Shown here: positions 25,849 through 34,086 of the stretch, one piece after another
How positions within the stretch are numbered: the stretch's first letter is position 1
Layout: the number at the start of each line of letters is the position of its first letter
NCBI RefSeq assembly: GCF_036345255.1
Contig: NZ_CP107783.1
Location: 9,603,001-9,667,000, forward strand
Direction: 5' to 3'
DNA length: 64,000 bases
From: Streptomyces sp. NBC_00569
GTDB lineage: Bacteria; Actinomycetota; Actinomycetes; Streptomycetales; Streptomycetaceae
Notes under the pieces: generated by a model
What the model was told of the DNA's origin: nothing
Databases searched by the model: none
The model's input: the letters and a program-made list of their open reading frames with translations, nothing else
Program-made: the position numbers and the translations under genes

Positions 25849-26628
25849 ATGTCTGAGACATCGGTGGGGCACTTCTATGACGAGCTCGCTGACGACTACC
25901 ACCTGATCTATCCGGACTGGGACGCGAGCATCCGACGGCAGGGAGACGCTCTGGACGCCCAGATCGGCCAGGATCGTGCGGCGGTGCTCGACTGTTCCTG
26001 CGGGATCGGAACGCAAGCCATCGGCCTGGCGCTGCGCGGGCACCGCGTCACCGGGACCGACCTCAGCCCCCGGGCCGCCGTTCGCGCCGCTCGGGAGGCC
26101 GCTCGCCGGAGCCTGAGCCTGTGCACGGCCGCCGCCGATATGCGAAGCCTCCCGTTTCCCGATGACCAGTTCGACGCCGTCGTGTGCGCCGACAACTCTC
26201 TGCCTCACCTGCTGACAGAGCGGGATGTGCGCGCCGCCCTGGCCGAGATGCGCCGCGTGCTGCGCCCCGGTGGCCGGCTGCTGGTCAGCACGCGCCCCTA
26301 TGACGACCTGGTGCGTGACCGCCCGGCTTCGACGCCTCCACAAGTTCACGAGATCGGCGACCGTGCTGAAGACGGAGCACGAACCGTCACCTTCCAGCTC
26401 TGGCACTGGCACGACGACGGCGAGCACTACGACCTGGAGCACTTCCAACTCCTTCCGGCAGACGGGGAATGGCGCGTCAAGGTCCGCCGGACCTCGTACT
26501 GGGCCCTGGGCCGGGACCGGCTGGCCGGCCTCGCAGTCGAGGCCGGGTTCGGCGACGTCGGGTGGCGGATGCCGGAGGAGACCGGCTTCTTCCAGCCGCT
26601 GCTCGTGGCCCGCGCCAGGCCCCAGTGA
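25849..26628 (+). CDS. Class I SAM-dependent methyltransferase (glycine/sarcosine N-MT-like)
   Basis: This 259-residue protein starts with FYDELADDYHLIYPDWDAS, then has motif I as AAVLDCSCGIGTQAIGLALR, motif II as VTGTDLSPRA, and a post-motif VLRPGGRLLVSTRPYDD. The N-terminal YDxxAxxYHxIYxDW is characteristic of methyltransferases related to glycine/sarcosine N-methylation. The replacement of GxGxG by SCGIGT is also seen in that group. Whether it makes a compatible solute such as betaine is not shown, and no other betaine genes are adjacent. It ends about 380 bp before the alcohol dehydrogenase operon. Confidence 0.85.
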   Translation: MSETSVGHFYDELADDYHLIYPDWDASIRRQGDALDAQIGQDRAAVLDCSCGIGTQAIGLALRGHRVTGTDLSPRAAVRAAREAARRSLSLCTAAADMRSLPFPDDQFDAVVCADNSLPHLLTERDVRAALAEMRRVLRPGGRLLVSTRPYDDLVRDRPASTPPQVHEIGDRAEDGARTVTFQLWHWHDDGEHYDLEHFQLLPADGEWRVKVRRTSYWALGRDRLAGLAVEAGFGDVGWRMPEETGFFQPLLVARARPQ

Positions 26629-26754
26629 CTGTGTGAGGACCCCGGTTCGTCGTCTGCGTGAGCAAGTTCGGCTCCCGGCGCTGGTCTGCGCCGACAACCC
26701 CGGCGCCTTCCTCAGCGCCGGGGACGCTCGCGCCGAGAGCGCGGCTGTCCACAG

Positions 26755-26936
26755 GGGCCGACCGGCCCGCTTCGCCGGACCAAGGCGGCCTCCCCCTCCG
26801 TGCGGGGTACGACGGCGGTGCAGTCCGGTTCGCGGTCGATGCGGTCCCGGAGGGGTCCGGTCGCTGCCTCCACCATCCACCCCGGACCGCGATGCCGGGA
26901 GGGTCCGTCAGGCCTTGGCTGGGGACCGTCCGGCCC
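26755..26936 (+). promoter_or_regulatory. Three DevR-like boxes before the alcohol dehydrogenase operon
   Basis: GGGCCGACCGGCCC (26755-26768), GGGTCCGTCAGGCC (26901-26914) and GGGACCGTCCGGCCC (26922-26936) share the form GGGNCC-N3/4-GGCC. They precede the operon starting at 27012 by 75-257 bp. The same form occurs before other stress genes up to 46.5 kb. The link to the NarL-type regulator at 39.2-39.9 kb is inferred. Confidence 0.55.
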
Positions 26937-27011
26937 ATGCGCACCACGGACTCGCCGGGCCAGCCTGAGGGTGACCCGTACTGGACGAGACAGGAACAGA
27001 GGGGCGACGTC

Positions 27012-28088
27012 ATGAAGGCGCTTGTCTTCCACGGCCCGGGACAGACCACCTGGCAGGACGTTCCGGATCCGAGTATCAAGGACCCCGCCGACGCGGTGAT
27101 CCGCGTCGACGCCGTCACCATCTGCGGCACCGACCTGCACATCGTCAAGGGTGACGTGCCCGAGGTGAGCCCGGGCCGCGTCCTGGGCCATGAGGCGGTC
27201 GGCACCGTCGTCGAGACCGGCGGCGACGTCCGCACCGTCCGACCCGGCGACCGGGTCCTGATCTCCTGCATCACCTCTTGCGGCCGTTGCCGGTTCTGCC
27301 GGGAGGGCCGCTACGGCCAGTGCCGGGGAGGCGGCGGCTGGGTCCTCGGCCACACCATCGACGGCACCCAGGCCGAATACGTCACCGTGCCCTTCGCCGA
27401 CCTGTCCGTGCACCCGCTCCCCAGTGCCGTCGACAGCTACGACGCCGTACTGCTCGCCGACATTTTCCCCACCTCCTACGAGGTGGGCGTGCTGAACGGC
27501 GAGGTCCAACCCGGCGACACGGTCGTCGTGGTCGGTGCCGGCCCCATCGGCCTGGCCGCCATCGCCACCGCGCAGCTCTACAGCCCCGGCCGGATCATCG
27601 CCGTCGACCTCGACGAATCCCGGCTGGCTGCCGCCCGCGCGCTCGGCGCCGACGCCACGGCGAGCGCGGACGAGGAGCCCGAGCAACTGGTCGAGGACCT
27701 GACCGACGGGCTCGGCGGCGACGTGGTCATCGAGGCCGTCGGTGTGCCCGAAGCCTTCGAGACATGCACGCGCATGGTCCGCCCCGGTGGCCATGTCGCC
27801 AACGTCGGAGTCCACGGCAAGCCCGCGACCCTCCACCTCGAGGACCTCTGGATCAAGGACGTCACCCTCACGACCGGGCTCGTCGACACCTACTCGACGC
27901 CCATGCTGCTGAAAATGATGGCCGCCGGTCGGCTCCCTGCCGCTTCGCTGGTGACCCACCGCTTCGAACTCGGGCAGATGGAGGAGGCCTACGACGTCTT
28001 CTCGCGTGCCGCCGGGACCGGAGCCCTCAAGGTGGTGCTGGGCGGCCCCCAGCACAACACCGTGACCGTGCAGACCCCGGGGAAGTGA
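27012..28088 (+). CDS. Zinc-dependent alcohol dehydrogenase
   Basis: This is a 358-residue zinc MDR. Catalytic zinc ligands are C38 (TICGTDLH), H60 and E61 (LGHEAVG). The structural zinc lobe is intact with C90, C93, C96 and C104 (CGRCRFCREGRYGQC). The NAD(P) site is VVVGAGPIGLAAI and the next acid (IAVDLDES) favours NAD. It would oxidise an alcohol or reduce an aldehyde, which suits redox balance when oxygen is short. I start at ATG 27012 because MKALVFHGPG is the conserved beginning. It leads an operon: the next gene begins 5 bp after its stop, and three further genes follow with 4-bp overlaps or tight spacing. Confidence 0.92.
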   Translation: MKALVFHGPGQTTWQDVPDPSIKDPADAVIRVDAVTICGTDLHIVKGDVPEVSPGRVLGHEAVGTVVETGGDVRTVRPGDRVLISCITSCGRCRFCREGRYGQCRGGGGWVLGHTIDGTQAEYVTVPFADLSVHPLPSAVDSYDAVLLADIFPTSYEVGVLNGEVQPGDTVVVVGAGPIGLAAIATAQLYSPGRIIAVDLDESRLAAARALGADATASADEEPEQLVEDLTDGLGGDVVIEAVGVPEAFETCTRMVRPGGHVANVGVHGKPATLHLEDLWIKDVTLTTGLVDTYSTPMLLKMMAAGRLPAASLVTHRFELGQMEEAYDVFSRAAGTGALKVVLGGPQHNTVTVQTPGK

Positions 28089-28093
28089 TCATC

Positions 28094-28765
28094 ATGCCCA
28101 GCACAGCGCCCAAGCCCGCCCAGCAAACGGGAATCACGGACCTGGGCCGCCGCATCGCCGCCAGGCGGGCAGCACTCGGACTGACCCGGGAGCAGGTGGG
28201 CAACCGCTGTGGGGCGGACGCCTCGTACATCGCCTACTTGGAAGAGCGGACCTCCCACCCCGGAATCGGCTCGCTCGTCCGGCTCGCCGACGCGCTCGAT
28301 ACCACCGTTGCCGAGCTGGTCGGCGCCACGGTCGACCAACCGCCCGGCAGGGGCAGCGCACAGCGGGACTCCGAACTGGTCACGCTGAGCCCTCAGGAGT
28401 GCCGTCGGCTGCTGTCGACGCACGGCGTCGGACGCGTCGCGGTCTTCACTCCTGAGGGCCCCGCGGTCCTCCCGGTCAACTACGTCGTGGCCGGTGAGGA
28501 CATCGCCTTCCGGACCTCCGGTGAAGCGCTGCTCATCCGGGCGGCTGGTACGGAGGTGGCCTTCGAGGTCGATCACATCGACGACGCGATGAAGCAGGGC
28601 TGGAGCGTCCTGACGGTGGGTGAACTCATCGGCGTCACCGACGGCGAGGCCATCGGGCGACTGGAGACCGCCGCGCGCTCCCTGCCTTGGGCGGGTGAGG
28701 ACCGCACGCACTGGATGTCGGTCACGCCCGTCCGCATCAGCGGCCGCCGCGTGGTGCACCGGTGA
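28094..28765 (+). CDS. XRE helix-turn-helix / PNPOx-like fusion protein
   Basis: This 223-residue protein has two modules. An XRE-type helix-turn-helix (about 14-80) reads LGLTREQVGNRCGADASYIA and IGSLVRLADALDTTVAELVG. A pyridoxamine 5'-phosphate oxidase-like split barrel (about 95-223) reads ECRRLLSTHGVGRVAVFTPE then VLPVNYVVAGEDIAFRT and HIDDAMKQGWSVLTVGE. Split barrels of this type bind flavin or deazaflavin cofactors, so a redox-responsive DNA-binding protein is a reasonable guess, not proven. A paralogue with the same fusion lies at 41754-42449. Its stop overlaps the GTG start of the next gene (GTGA), showing translational coupling. Confidence 0.88.
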   Translation: MPSTAPKPAQQTGITDLGRRIAARRAALGLTREQVGNRCGADASYIAYLEERTSHPGIGSLVRLADALDTTVAELVGATVDQPPGRGSAQRDSELVTLSPQECRRLLSTHGVGRVAVFTPEGPAVLPVNYVVAGEDIAFRTSGEALLIRAAGTEVAFEVDHIDDAMKQGWSVLTVGELIGVTDGEAIGRLETAARSLPWAGEDRTHWMSVTPVRISGRRVVHR

Positions 28766-29514
28766 ATCCGGTCGGCGCCGTCGTCTTCGACACCGACGGA
28801 GTGCTGCTCGATTCCGCGGTGCTGCACGCGAGCGCGTGGAAGACCGCCTTCGACGGCTGCCTTGATGCCTGGGCCGTCGGTGGCACCGAGCTGTGCCCCT
28901 TCGACGCGGATCGTGAGTACCGGGAGCTGGTCGACGGGAAGCCCCGCTACGACGGCGCCCTGGCCTTCCTGAGTGCCCGGGGGATCGGTCTGCCCCCGGG
29001 CGAGCGCGGGAACACGCCGGGATGCGGCACGGTCTGGGCGGTCGCCGCGCGCAAGGAGCAGATCTTCTCCGAGACCCTCACGTCCCGGGCCGTCGAGGCG
29101 TTCCCCGATGTCCGCCCCGCCCTGGGCGAGTTGAAGGCGAGGGGCGTGCGTCGTGCGGCGGTGTCCGCGTCCCGGCACGCCCGCGCACTTCTGGAGTCCG
29201 CCGCCCTGGTGGGCCTCTTCGACGCGCTGGTCGACGGTGAGGACGCGGCGCGTCTCGGCCTGGCCGGCAAGCCCGATCCCGCGCTCTTCCTCGAAGCGGC
29301 TGGGCGACTGGGTGCCCTCCCCGCGGACACGGCGGTGGTGGAGGACGCGATCGCCGGAGCCGGGGCAGGCAGGCGGGGCGGCTTCGGCCTGGTCGTCGGC
29401 ATCGACCGGTCGCCCGCCGCGCACATGGCCGACTCCCTGCGCTCGGCAGGGGCGGACCTTGTGCTCTCCGACCTGCGCGCACTGCCCTCTGTACTCCGCG
29501 GACACGGGCCATGA
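28762..29514 (+). CDS. HAD phosphatase, beta-phosphoglucomutase type
   Basis: This 250-residue protein is a HAD-IA member. Motif I is VVFDTDGVLLDS with the nucleophile and acid/base aspartates. The cap region contains DADREYRELVDGKPRYDGAL, a close match to the substrate-binding cap of beta-phosphoglucomutases. Motif II is AAVSASRHA, motif III is the lysine in AGKPDPALF, and motif IV is VVEDAIAGAGAGR. The enzyme would convert beta-glucose 1-phosphate to glucose 6-phosphate. It begins GTG in a 4-bp overlap with the upstream gene and ends in an ATGA overlap with the GH65 gene, which makes that substrate. Confidence 0.9.
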   Translation: MNPVGAVVFDTDGVLLDSAVLHASAWKTAFDGCLDAWAVGGTELCPFDADREYRELVDGKPRYDGALAFLSARGIGLPPGERGNTPGCGTVWAVAARKEQIFSETLTSRAVEAFPDVRPALGELKARGVRRAAVSASRHARALLESAALVGLFDALVDGEDAARLGLAGKPDPALFLEAAGRLGALPADTAVVEDAIAGAGAGRRGGFGLVVGIDRSPAAHMADSLRSAGADLVLSDLRALPSVLRGHGP

Positions 29515-31919
29515 CCACCTCGTGGACATGGGAGTTCAGCAGGTACGACCCCGAAACGGAACGGGTCGTCGAGAGCCTGTGCACGCTCGGCAACGGCCGG
29601 TTCGCCACGCGGGGATCGGCACCCGAGGCCGTTCCCGACGCGGTCCACGCCCCGGGTACCTACCTCGCGGGCTGTTACAACCAACTCGTCTCGACCGTGG
29701 CAGGCGCCCGGATCACCAACGAGGACATGGTCAGGCTGCCCGACTGGACGGCGTTGCGATATCGCTGTCTGCCGGAGGGCGGATCACCGGGCGAGTGGCT
29801 GACACCTGACGATGCCACCCTGCGCCGATACGGGGTTTCTCTGGACCTGCGTCACGGCACCCTTACGCGCCACATGCTCTTCCAGGACGCGCACGGCCGG
29901 CGGCTGGGTGTCACGCACACGCGCCTCGTCCACATGAACGACCCGCACTTGGCCGCCCAGCGGACGGTGTTCCGCGCCTATGGATGGCGCGGCACTCTCG
30001 TCGTCGAATCCGTCCTCGACGGAGACATCGAGAATGACGGTGTCGAACGCTACCGCGATCTCGACGGCCGTCATCTGACCGGCCAGCAGGCCGGTGTCGA
30101 GCCGGAAGGAGTCGCGTGGCTGGGTTGCGCGACGACCTCGTCCCGGGTCCGGATCGGAGTCGCGGTACGCGTCTCCTCGCGGCCCGTCGGCCCCGTGGCG
30201 GTGTCCTGCACCCGCACGGCCGCCGTCCAGACACTCAGCCTGCCGATCTCCCGGGAAAGGCCCGTCGTGGTCGTGAAGACCGCCGCTCTACGGACATCGC
30301 TGGACCGGCCCGTGGCGGAGCCCCTGCGCACGGCCGTCGACCGCGCCTCGCGAGCACCGTATTTCCCCGCACTGCTCACCACGCAGCATGCTGCGTGGGA
30401 ACGACTCTGGACCGAGGGGGAGTTGGAGGTTCCCGGGGAGACGGGGCACATCCTGCGCCTGCACGCCTTCCACGTCCTGCAGACGCTCTCCCCGCTCACC
30501 ACCGAGCTCGACGTGGGCGTGCCCGCCCGGGGACTGCACGGGGAGGCCTACCGGGGACACGTCTTCTGGGACGAGCTCTTCGTCCTGCCCTACGTCACCC
30601 TGCACTTCCCGGAGGTCGCGCGCTCCCTGCTCATGTATCGCCACCGCCGGTTGCCGGCGGCCCGCGACACTGCGCTCCGGGCTGGTTTCGCCGGCGCCAT
30701 GTTTCCCTGGCAGAGCGGGAGTTCGGGCCGCGAGGAGACGCAGACGCTGCACCTCAACCCCCGGTCCGGCAGATGGCTGCCCGACCACTCGCATCTGCAG
30801 CGCCACGTCGGATCGGCCATCGCCTGGAACGTCTGGCGCTACGGCCGAACCACGGGCGACACCGGGTTCACGCACGGGCCCGGCGCCGAACTCCTGCTGC
30901 ACATCGCCCACTATTGGGCCGGCGCCGCCGCGTACGACCCCGGCCTGCGGCGCTACCGGATCCGGGGAGTCCTGGGCCCTGACGAGTACCACGACGCCTA
31001 CCCGGACGCCACCACGTCCGGGATCGACGACAACGCCTACACCAACGTCACCGCCGCCTGGGTGCTTGCCCGCGCCCTCGACCTGTACGAGGAGCTGCCG
31101 CCCGTCCGGCGCCGTGAGCTGATCACGGAGCTGGGCGTCGGCCGTGAGGATCTCGACCGGTGGCGGGAGATCTCACGCCGGATGTACGTGCCCTTCCACA
31201 ACGGAATCATCAGCCAGTTCGAAGGTTACGGGGACCTGGCCGAACTCGACTGGGACGCCTACCGGGCCCGCTATCACGACATCCGCCGCCTGGACCGCAT
31301 CCTCGAAGCCGAGGCCGACACGGTCAATGCCTACCAGGCCTCCAAACAGGCCGACACCCTCATGCTCGGCTACCTCTTCCGGCCTGCCGAGCTGTACGAG
31401 ATCTTCGCCCAGCTCGGTTATCCCCTCGACGACGACACGTGGCGTGCGACCGTCTCCTACTACCTCGCACGGACCAGCCACGGCTCGACTCTCAGCAGTC
31501 TCGTGCACGGCTGGGTCCTCGCCCGGCAGAGGGGCACGGACGCCTGGCCGCTCTGCCAGGAGGCCCAGCTGAGCGATGTCACCGACATCCAGGGCGGTAC
31601 GACCGGCGAAGGCATTCATCTGGGCGCCATGGGCGGCACCCTCGACCTGGTCGAGCGTGTCGTCGTGGGTCTGGAGGCATGCGAGGACGGACTCCGTATC
31701 GACCCCGTTCCGTTCGGCGAAGTACCCCGTTCGACCTTCACTTTCTGTTACCGGGGGCATCGGGGTATCCGTGTCCGCTTCCTGCCGGGCCGGTTCGGGA
31801 TCAGTGTGCCCGATTCGCCGCACGGACCCCCCGTCGACCTCGTACTGCCGGGCGACCGAACAGCGAGAGTGGCCTCGGGAAAGCAGCGTTGGTTCCGGCT
31901 GCCTCCGGCCCAGGCGTAG
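29511..31919 (+). CDS. GH65 disaccharide phosphorylase
   Basis: This is an 802-residue GH65 enzyme. The general acid is E492 in GPDEYHD, inside the family block YRIRGVLGPDEYH then DDNAYTNVTAAWVL. The phosphate-binding region appears as TSHGSTLSSLVHGW. The N-terminal beta-sandwich (about 1-260) and the C-terminal jelly roll (from about 690) are both present, so it is complete. GH65 members cleave maltose, trehalose or kojibiose with phosphate, giving beta-glucose 1-phosphate; the specificity cannot be decided here. The overlap with a beta-phosphoglucomutase gene argues for a phosphorylase rather than a hydrolase. Phosphorolysis saves ATP compared with hydrolysis plus kinase, consistent with a low-energy state. 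Confidence 0.92.
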   Translation: MTTSWTWEFSRYDPETERVVESLCTLGNGRFATRGSAPEAVPDAVHAPGTYLAGCYNQLVSTVAGARITNEDMVRLPDWTALRYRCLPEGGSPGEWLTPDDATLRRYGVSLDLRHGTLTRHMLFQDAHGRRLGVTHTRLVHMNDPHLAAQRTVFRAYGWRGTLVVESVLDGDIENDGVERYRDLDGRHLTGQQAGVEPEGVAWLGCATTSSRVRIGVAVRVSSRPVGPVAVSCTRTAAVQTLSLPISRERPVVVVKTAALRTSLDRPVAEPLRTAVDRASRAPYFPALLTTQHAAWERLWTEGELEVPGETGHILRLHAFHVLQTLSPLTTELDVGVPARGLHGEAYRGHVFWDELFVLPYVTLHFPEVARSLLMYRHRRLPAARDTALRAGFAGAMFPWQSGSSGREETQTLHLNPRSGRWLPDHSHLQRHVGSAIAWNVWRYGRTTGDTGFTHGPGAELLLHIAHYWAGAAAYDPGLRRYRIRGVLGPDEYHDAYPDATTSGIDDNAYTNVTAAWVLARALDLYEELPPVRRRELITELGVGREDLDRWREISRRMYVPFHNGIISQFEGYGDLAELDWDAYRARYHDIRRLDRILEAEADTVNAYQASKQADTLMLGYLFRPAELYEIFAQLGYPLDDDTWRATVSYYLARTSHGSTLSSLVHGWVLARQRGTDAWPLCQEAQLSDVTDIQGGTTGEGIHLGAMGGTLDLVERVVVGLEACEDGLRIDPVPFGEVPRSTFTFCYRGHRGIRVRFLPGRFGISVPDSPHGPPVDLVLPGDRTARVASGKQRWFRLPPAQA

Positions 31920-32059
31920 CGACCCGCAGTGCACAGAGGGCGGCCGCCCGGACCACCTCGCCCCTGCGACGGAGTCGCCTCCGTACATGTGCGGTCACAG
32001 TCTCCAGCTGCTCGGAGCGCCCCGAAGACCAAGCAGGCCGGGCGGACCCTGACAGGTAC

Positions 32060-32074
32060 GGGCCCACTCGGCCC
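32060..32074 (+). promoter_or_regulatory. DevR-like box upstream of the DUF1876 gene
   Basis: GGGCCCACTCGGCCC, about 250 bp before the DUF1876 start and 115 bp before the small ORF at 32176. It has the same GGGNCC-N4-GGCCC form as the other boxes of this cluster. Confidence 0.5.
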
Positions 32075-32175
32075 CTGCCACTGGCCCCCTCGGCACTGCG
32101 GCGCAACCCCTCCGTTGTGTGAGAGTGGAAGCCGGACGCCGCTCATGGATCCGCCGGCCCGACGAGGTGACGACG

Positions 32176-32277
32176 ATGCAGCGCATGCGGATCCAGACCC
32201 GACCGGAGCAGCCCCACAGGCCCGCTCCGCTGGACCTGCCCGCGCCGTCCGGCCGGCCGATGCCCTACCGGCCCTGA
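32176..32277 (+). CDS. Small proline-rich ORF
   Basis: A 33-codon frame begins ATG at 32176, with GAGG 8 nt upstream, and encodes MQRMRIQTRPEQPHRPAPLD followed by a Pro-rich tail (GRPMPYRP). It lies between a DevR-like box and the DUF1876 gene and could be a leader peptide or a real microprotein. No homologue is recalled, so the call rests on the ribosome site and position only. Confidence 0.3.
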   Translation: MQRMRIQTRPEQPHRPAPLDLPAPSGRPMPYRP

Positions 32278-32323
32278 GTGAATCCGCGCCCCACGGAGCA
32301 CGCCATAGCCTGGGAGGCACCCC

Positions 32324-32626
32324 ATGTCACGCACGTTGGAATGGAAGCTGCGGCTGTACCTGTTCGAGGAGGACGGCGAGACGAAGGCCCGTCTGAAACT
32401 CGACACAGGTGTCGCCACGTACACCGGTCACGGTCTCGCCCGTTGCGCAGCTTCCGACACGGACGTCCCGGAGATCGGCGACGAACTCGCCGCGAGCCGG
32501 GCGTTGAGCGACCTCGCCGGGCAGATGCAACAGATGGCCTACGGCGACATGGAAGCCGTCGCGCCGCTGACCGGCCGCGCCCCCGGCACAGCTCGATCCG
32601 GGTGGTTGGACATGTCAGCCTCGTGA
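32324..32626 (+). CDS. DUF1876 protein (Rv1738/Rv2632c-like)
   Basis: This 100-residue protein has the DUF1876 layout: LEWKLRLYLFEEDGETKARL (strand pair), GVATYTGHGLARCAASDTDV, then a helix with PEIGDELAASRALSDLAGQM. In Mycobacterium tuberculosis the homologue Rv1738 belongs to the DosR regulon and has a fold similar to ribosome hibernation factors. A role in shutting down translation in dormancy is therefore plausible here but not shown. The gene is flanked by stress genes. The C-terminal tail after about residue 80 (GRAPGTARSGWLDMSAS) is longer than usual and probably disordered. Confidence 0.88.
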   Translation: MSRTLEWKLRLYLFEEDGETKARLKLDTGVATYTGHGLARCAASDTDVPEIGDELAASRALSDLAGQMQQMAYGDMEAVAPLTGRAPGTARSGWLDMSAS

Positions 32627-32664
32627 AGGCAGACACCACCTGCGGACGCTTGCCAGCAGTCCAT

Positions 32665-32702
32665 GCGAAACAGGGTCCCCGCGGCGAAACAGGGTCCCCG
32701 CG
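32665..32702. repeat. Two tandem 19-bp repeats
   Basis: Two identical copies of GCGAAACAGGGTCCCCGCG follow the DUF1876 gene. Each holds a GGGTCCC core like one half of a DevR-type box. Confidence 0.75.
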
Positions 32703-33069
32703 CGAGCACGAGCTCCTGGATCTGAGGCCCGGCCCCAGAGAGGAACAGCGTCCGGGATGCCGCACGGACCGTTCAGTTCGATGCGCTGTCGTCTGCGCGG
32801 ACTGCCAGACACGAACCCGCGGCCGGCGAGGAGCGACGACGTTGAGCGGCACACCCCCACACGCTTCCGGAGTGCCGGACGCACTCGAGCGTGGCCTCGG
32901 GTTGTCGGACGCGGTGCTGATCGGTCCGACGCCGTGCTGATCGGTCCGGGGCCGATGATCGGCGCCAAGATCTTCGCTCCCCTTGCACCGGCTGCCCGCG
33001 CCGCCGGTTCCGGCCCGTTGATCGGTCTCACCCTCCCCGCCGCGTCGCGTTGAACTCCGGATACCGGAT
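32703..33069. other. Gene-free stretch with a second tandem repeat
   Basis: No supportable gene. At 32908-32947 two 20-bp copies (GACGCGGTGCTGATCGGTCC with one difference) lie back to back, followed by GGGGCCGATGATCGG. Together with the 19-bp repeats this 370-bp gap is unusually repetitive. It lies downstream of two convergent genes, so a terminator or structural role fits as well as a regulatory one. Confidence 0.5.
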
Positions 33070-34062
33070 TCACACAACCGTGAGCACGTCCTGCGCGGGC
33101 CGCCGGGGCGTCGCCGGACCCTGGGGGCCGTAGCCGAGGCGGATGACCATGTGGACGTGGCCCATCGCGTCGCTCGGGTCGCGGACCGCCCAGCGCAGTT
33201 CGGGCCACTCCAGGGGCTGGGAGGTCATCGAGGTGACGAGGCCGTCCAGGGTGGCCTGGAGCAGGATGCGCTGCAGGGCCTGGCCGGCCTTCATCCAGTC
33301 CGTCGGGGTGTCGCCCGACGTGCCGAGCAGGGCGATGTGCGGATGCTTCTCGAAGACAGCGGAGTCGCGAGCCACGGCGGGGCGCCATGAGCCGAAGTCT
33401 CTTACGGGGGCACTCATTCCGGACTGGCGGGGACCGAAGGCGTATTCGGGGATGCCCTCCGTGGCCGGGCCCTCACCCGGGGCGCCGGTGCGGGTCCAGG
33501 AGGCGGTCTCCTCGCGCACCGCGGGACTTGATCCTTCTCGGTTCTCGGAGTCGTGAACGAGATCCAGAACGGCCTCGGTGTGCCAGGCGTCCGGCAGCAT
33601 CAGCTTGCACTCTTCGAGGAGGGCGACGGCACGCAGGCCGTCCAGGATGGGGGCCGGGATCTCCTCGTCCGTGAAGGGGAAGCGGCTGGTGTGCCGGCGG
33701 CGCAGGGCAGGGTGGAAGAGCGCGAGGCGAGCCTCGGGGTCCGCGGTTGTTCCCCGGAGGTGTACCTCGGCCAGGAACCACGGGTCGTGCGGATCGGGCA
33801 GGAGGCGGACGACCGGCTCCCGTCCCGCGTGGACGGCCGCTACCCGCAGATTGAACAGGGCGGCGGCGCAGCCCAGATGGAGCGCCCGGTGGTTCGGATC
33901 GCTGTGCGGCATGGCGCGTGTGGAGTCGCCGTACAGCTCGACGGTGCCACTGCTCGGCCGGAAGACGAACCTCCAGGGCTGGGCGTTATGCATGGACGGA
34001 GCGGTGACGGCGTCCTCGATCAGCGACACCGCGGCTGCCGGTTCGAGGGGCTGTGCGGACAT
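33070..34062 (-). CDS. Acg-family nitroreductase-like flavoprotein
   Basis: This 330-residue protein starts AQPLEPAAAVSLIEDAVTAP then SMHNAQPWRFVF, the first FMN-contact motif of nitroreductase folds. LGCAAALFNLRVAAVHAGRE is the dimer helix region, and IALLGTSGDTPTDWMKAGQA followed by LQRILLQATLDGL is the second half. It matches the Acg group (M. tuberculosis Rv2032), which is part of the DosR regulon and may act as flavin stores rather than active nitroreductases. It starts 24 bp after the end of the adjacent USP gene on the same strand and is probably co-transcribed with it. Confidence 0.88.
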   Translation of the reverse strand: MSAQPLEPAAAVSLIEDAVTAPSMHNAQPWRFVFRPSSGTVELYGDSTRAMPHSDPNHRALHLGCAAALFNLRVAAVHAGREPVVRLLPDPHDPWFLAEVHLRGTTADPEARLALFHPALRRRHTSRFPFTDEEIPAPILDGLRAVALLEECKLMLPDAWHTEAVLDLVHDSENREGSSPAVREETASWTRTGAPGEGPATEGIPEYAFGPRQSGMSAPVRDFGSWRPAVARDSAVFEKHPHIALLGTSGDTPTDWMKAGQALQRILLQATLDGLVTSMTSQPLEWPELRWAVRDPSDAMGHVHMVIRLGYGPQGPATPRRPAQDVLTVV

Positions 34063-34086
34063 GGCCGGGTCCTGTCTGTATGTGCC

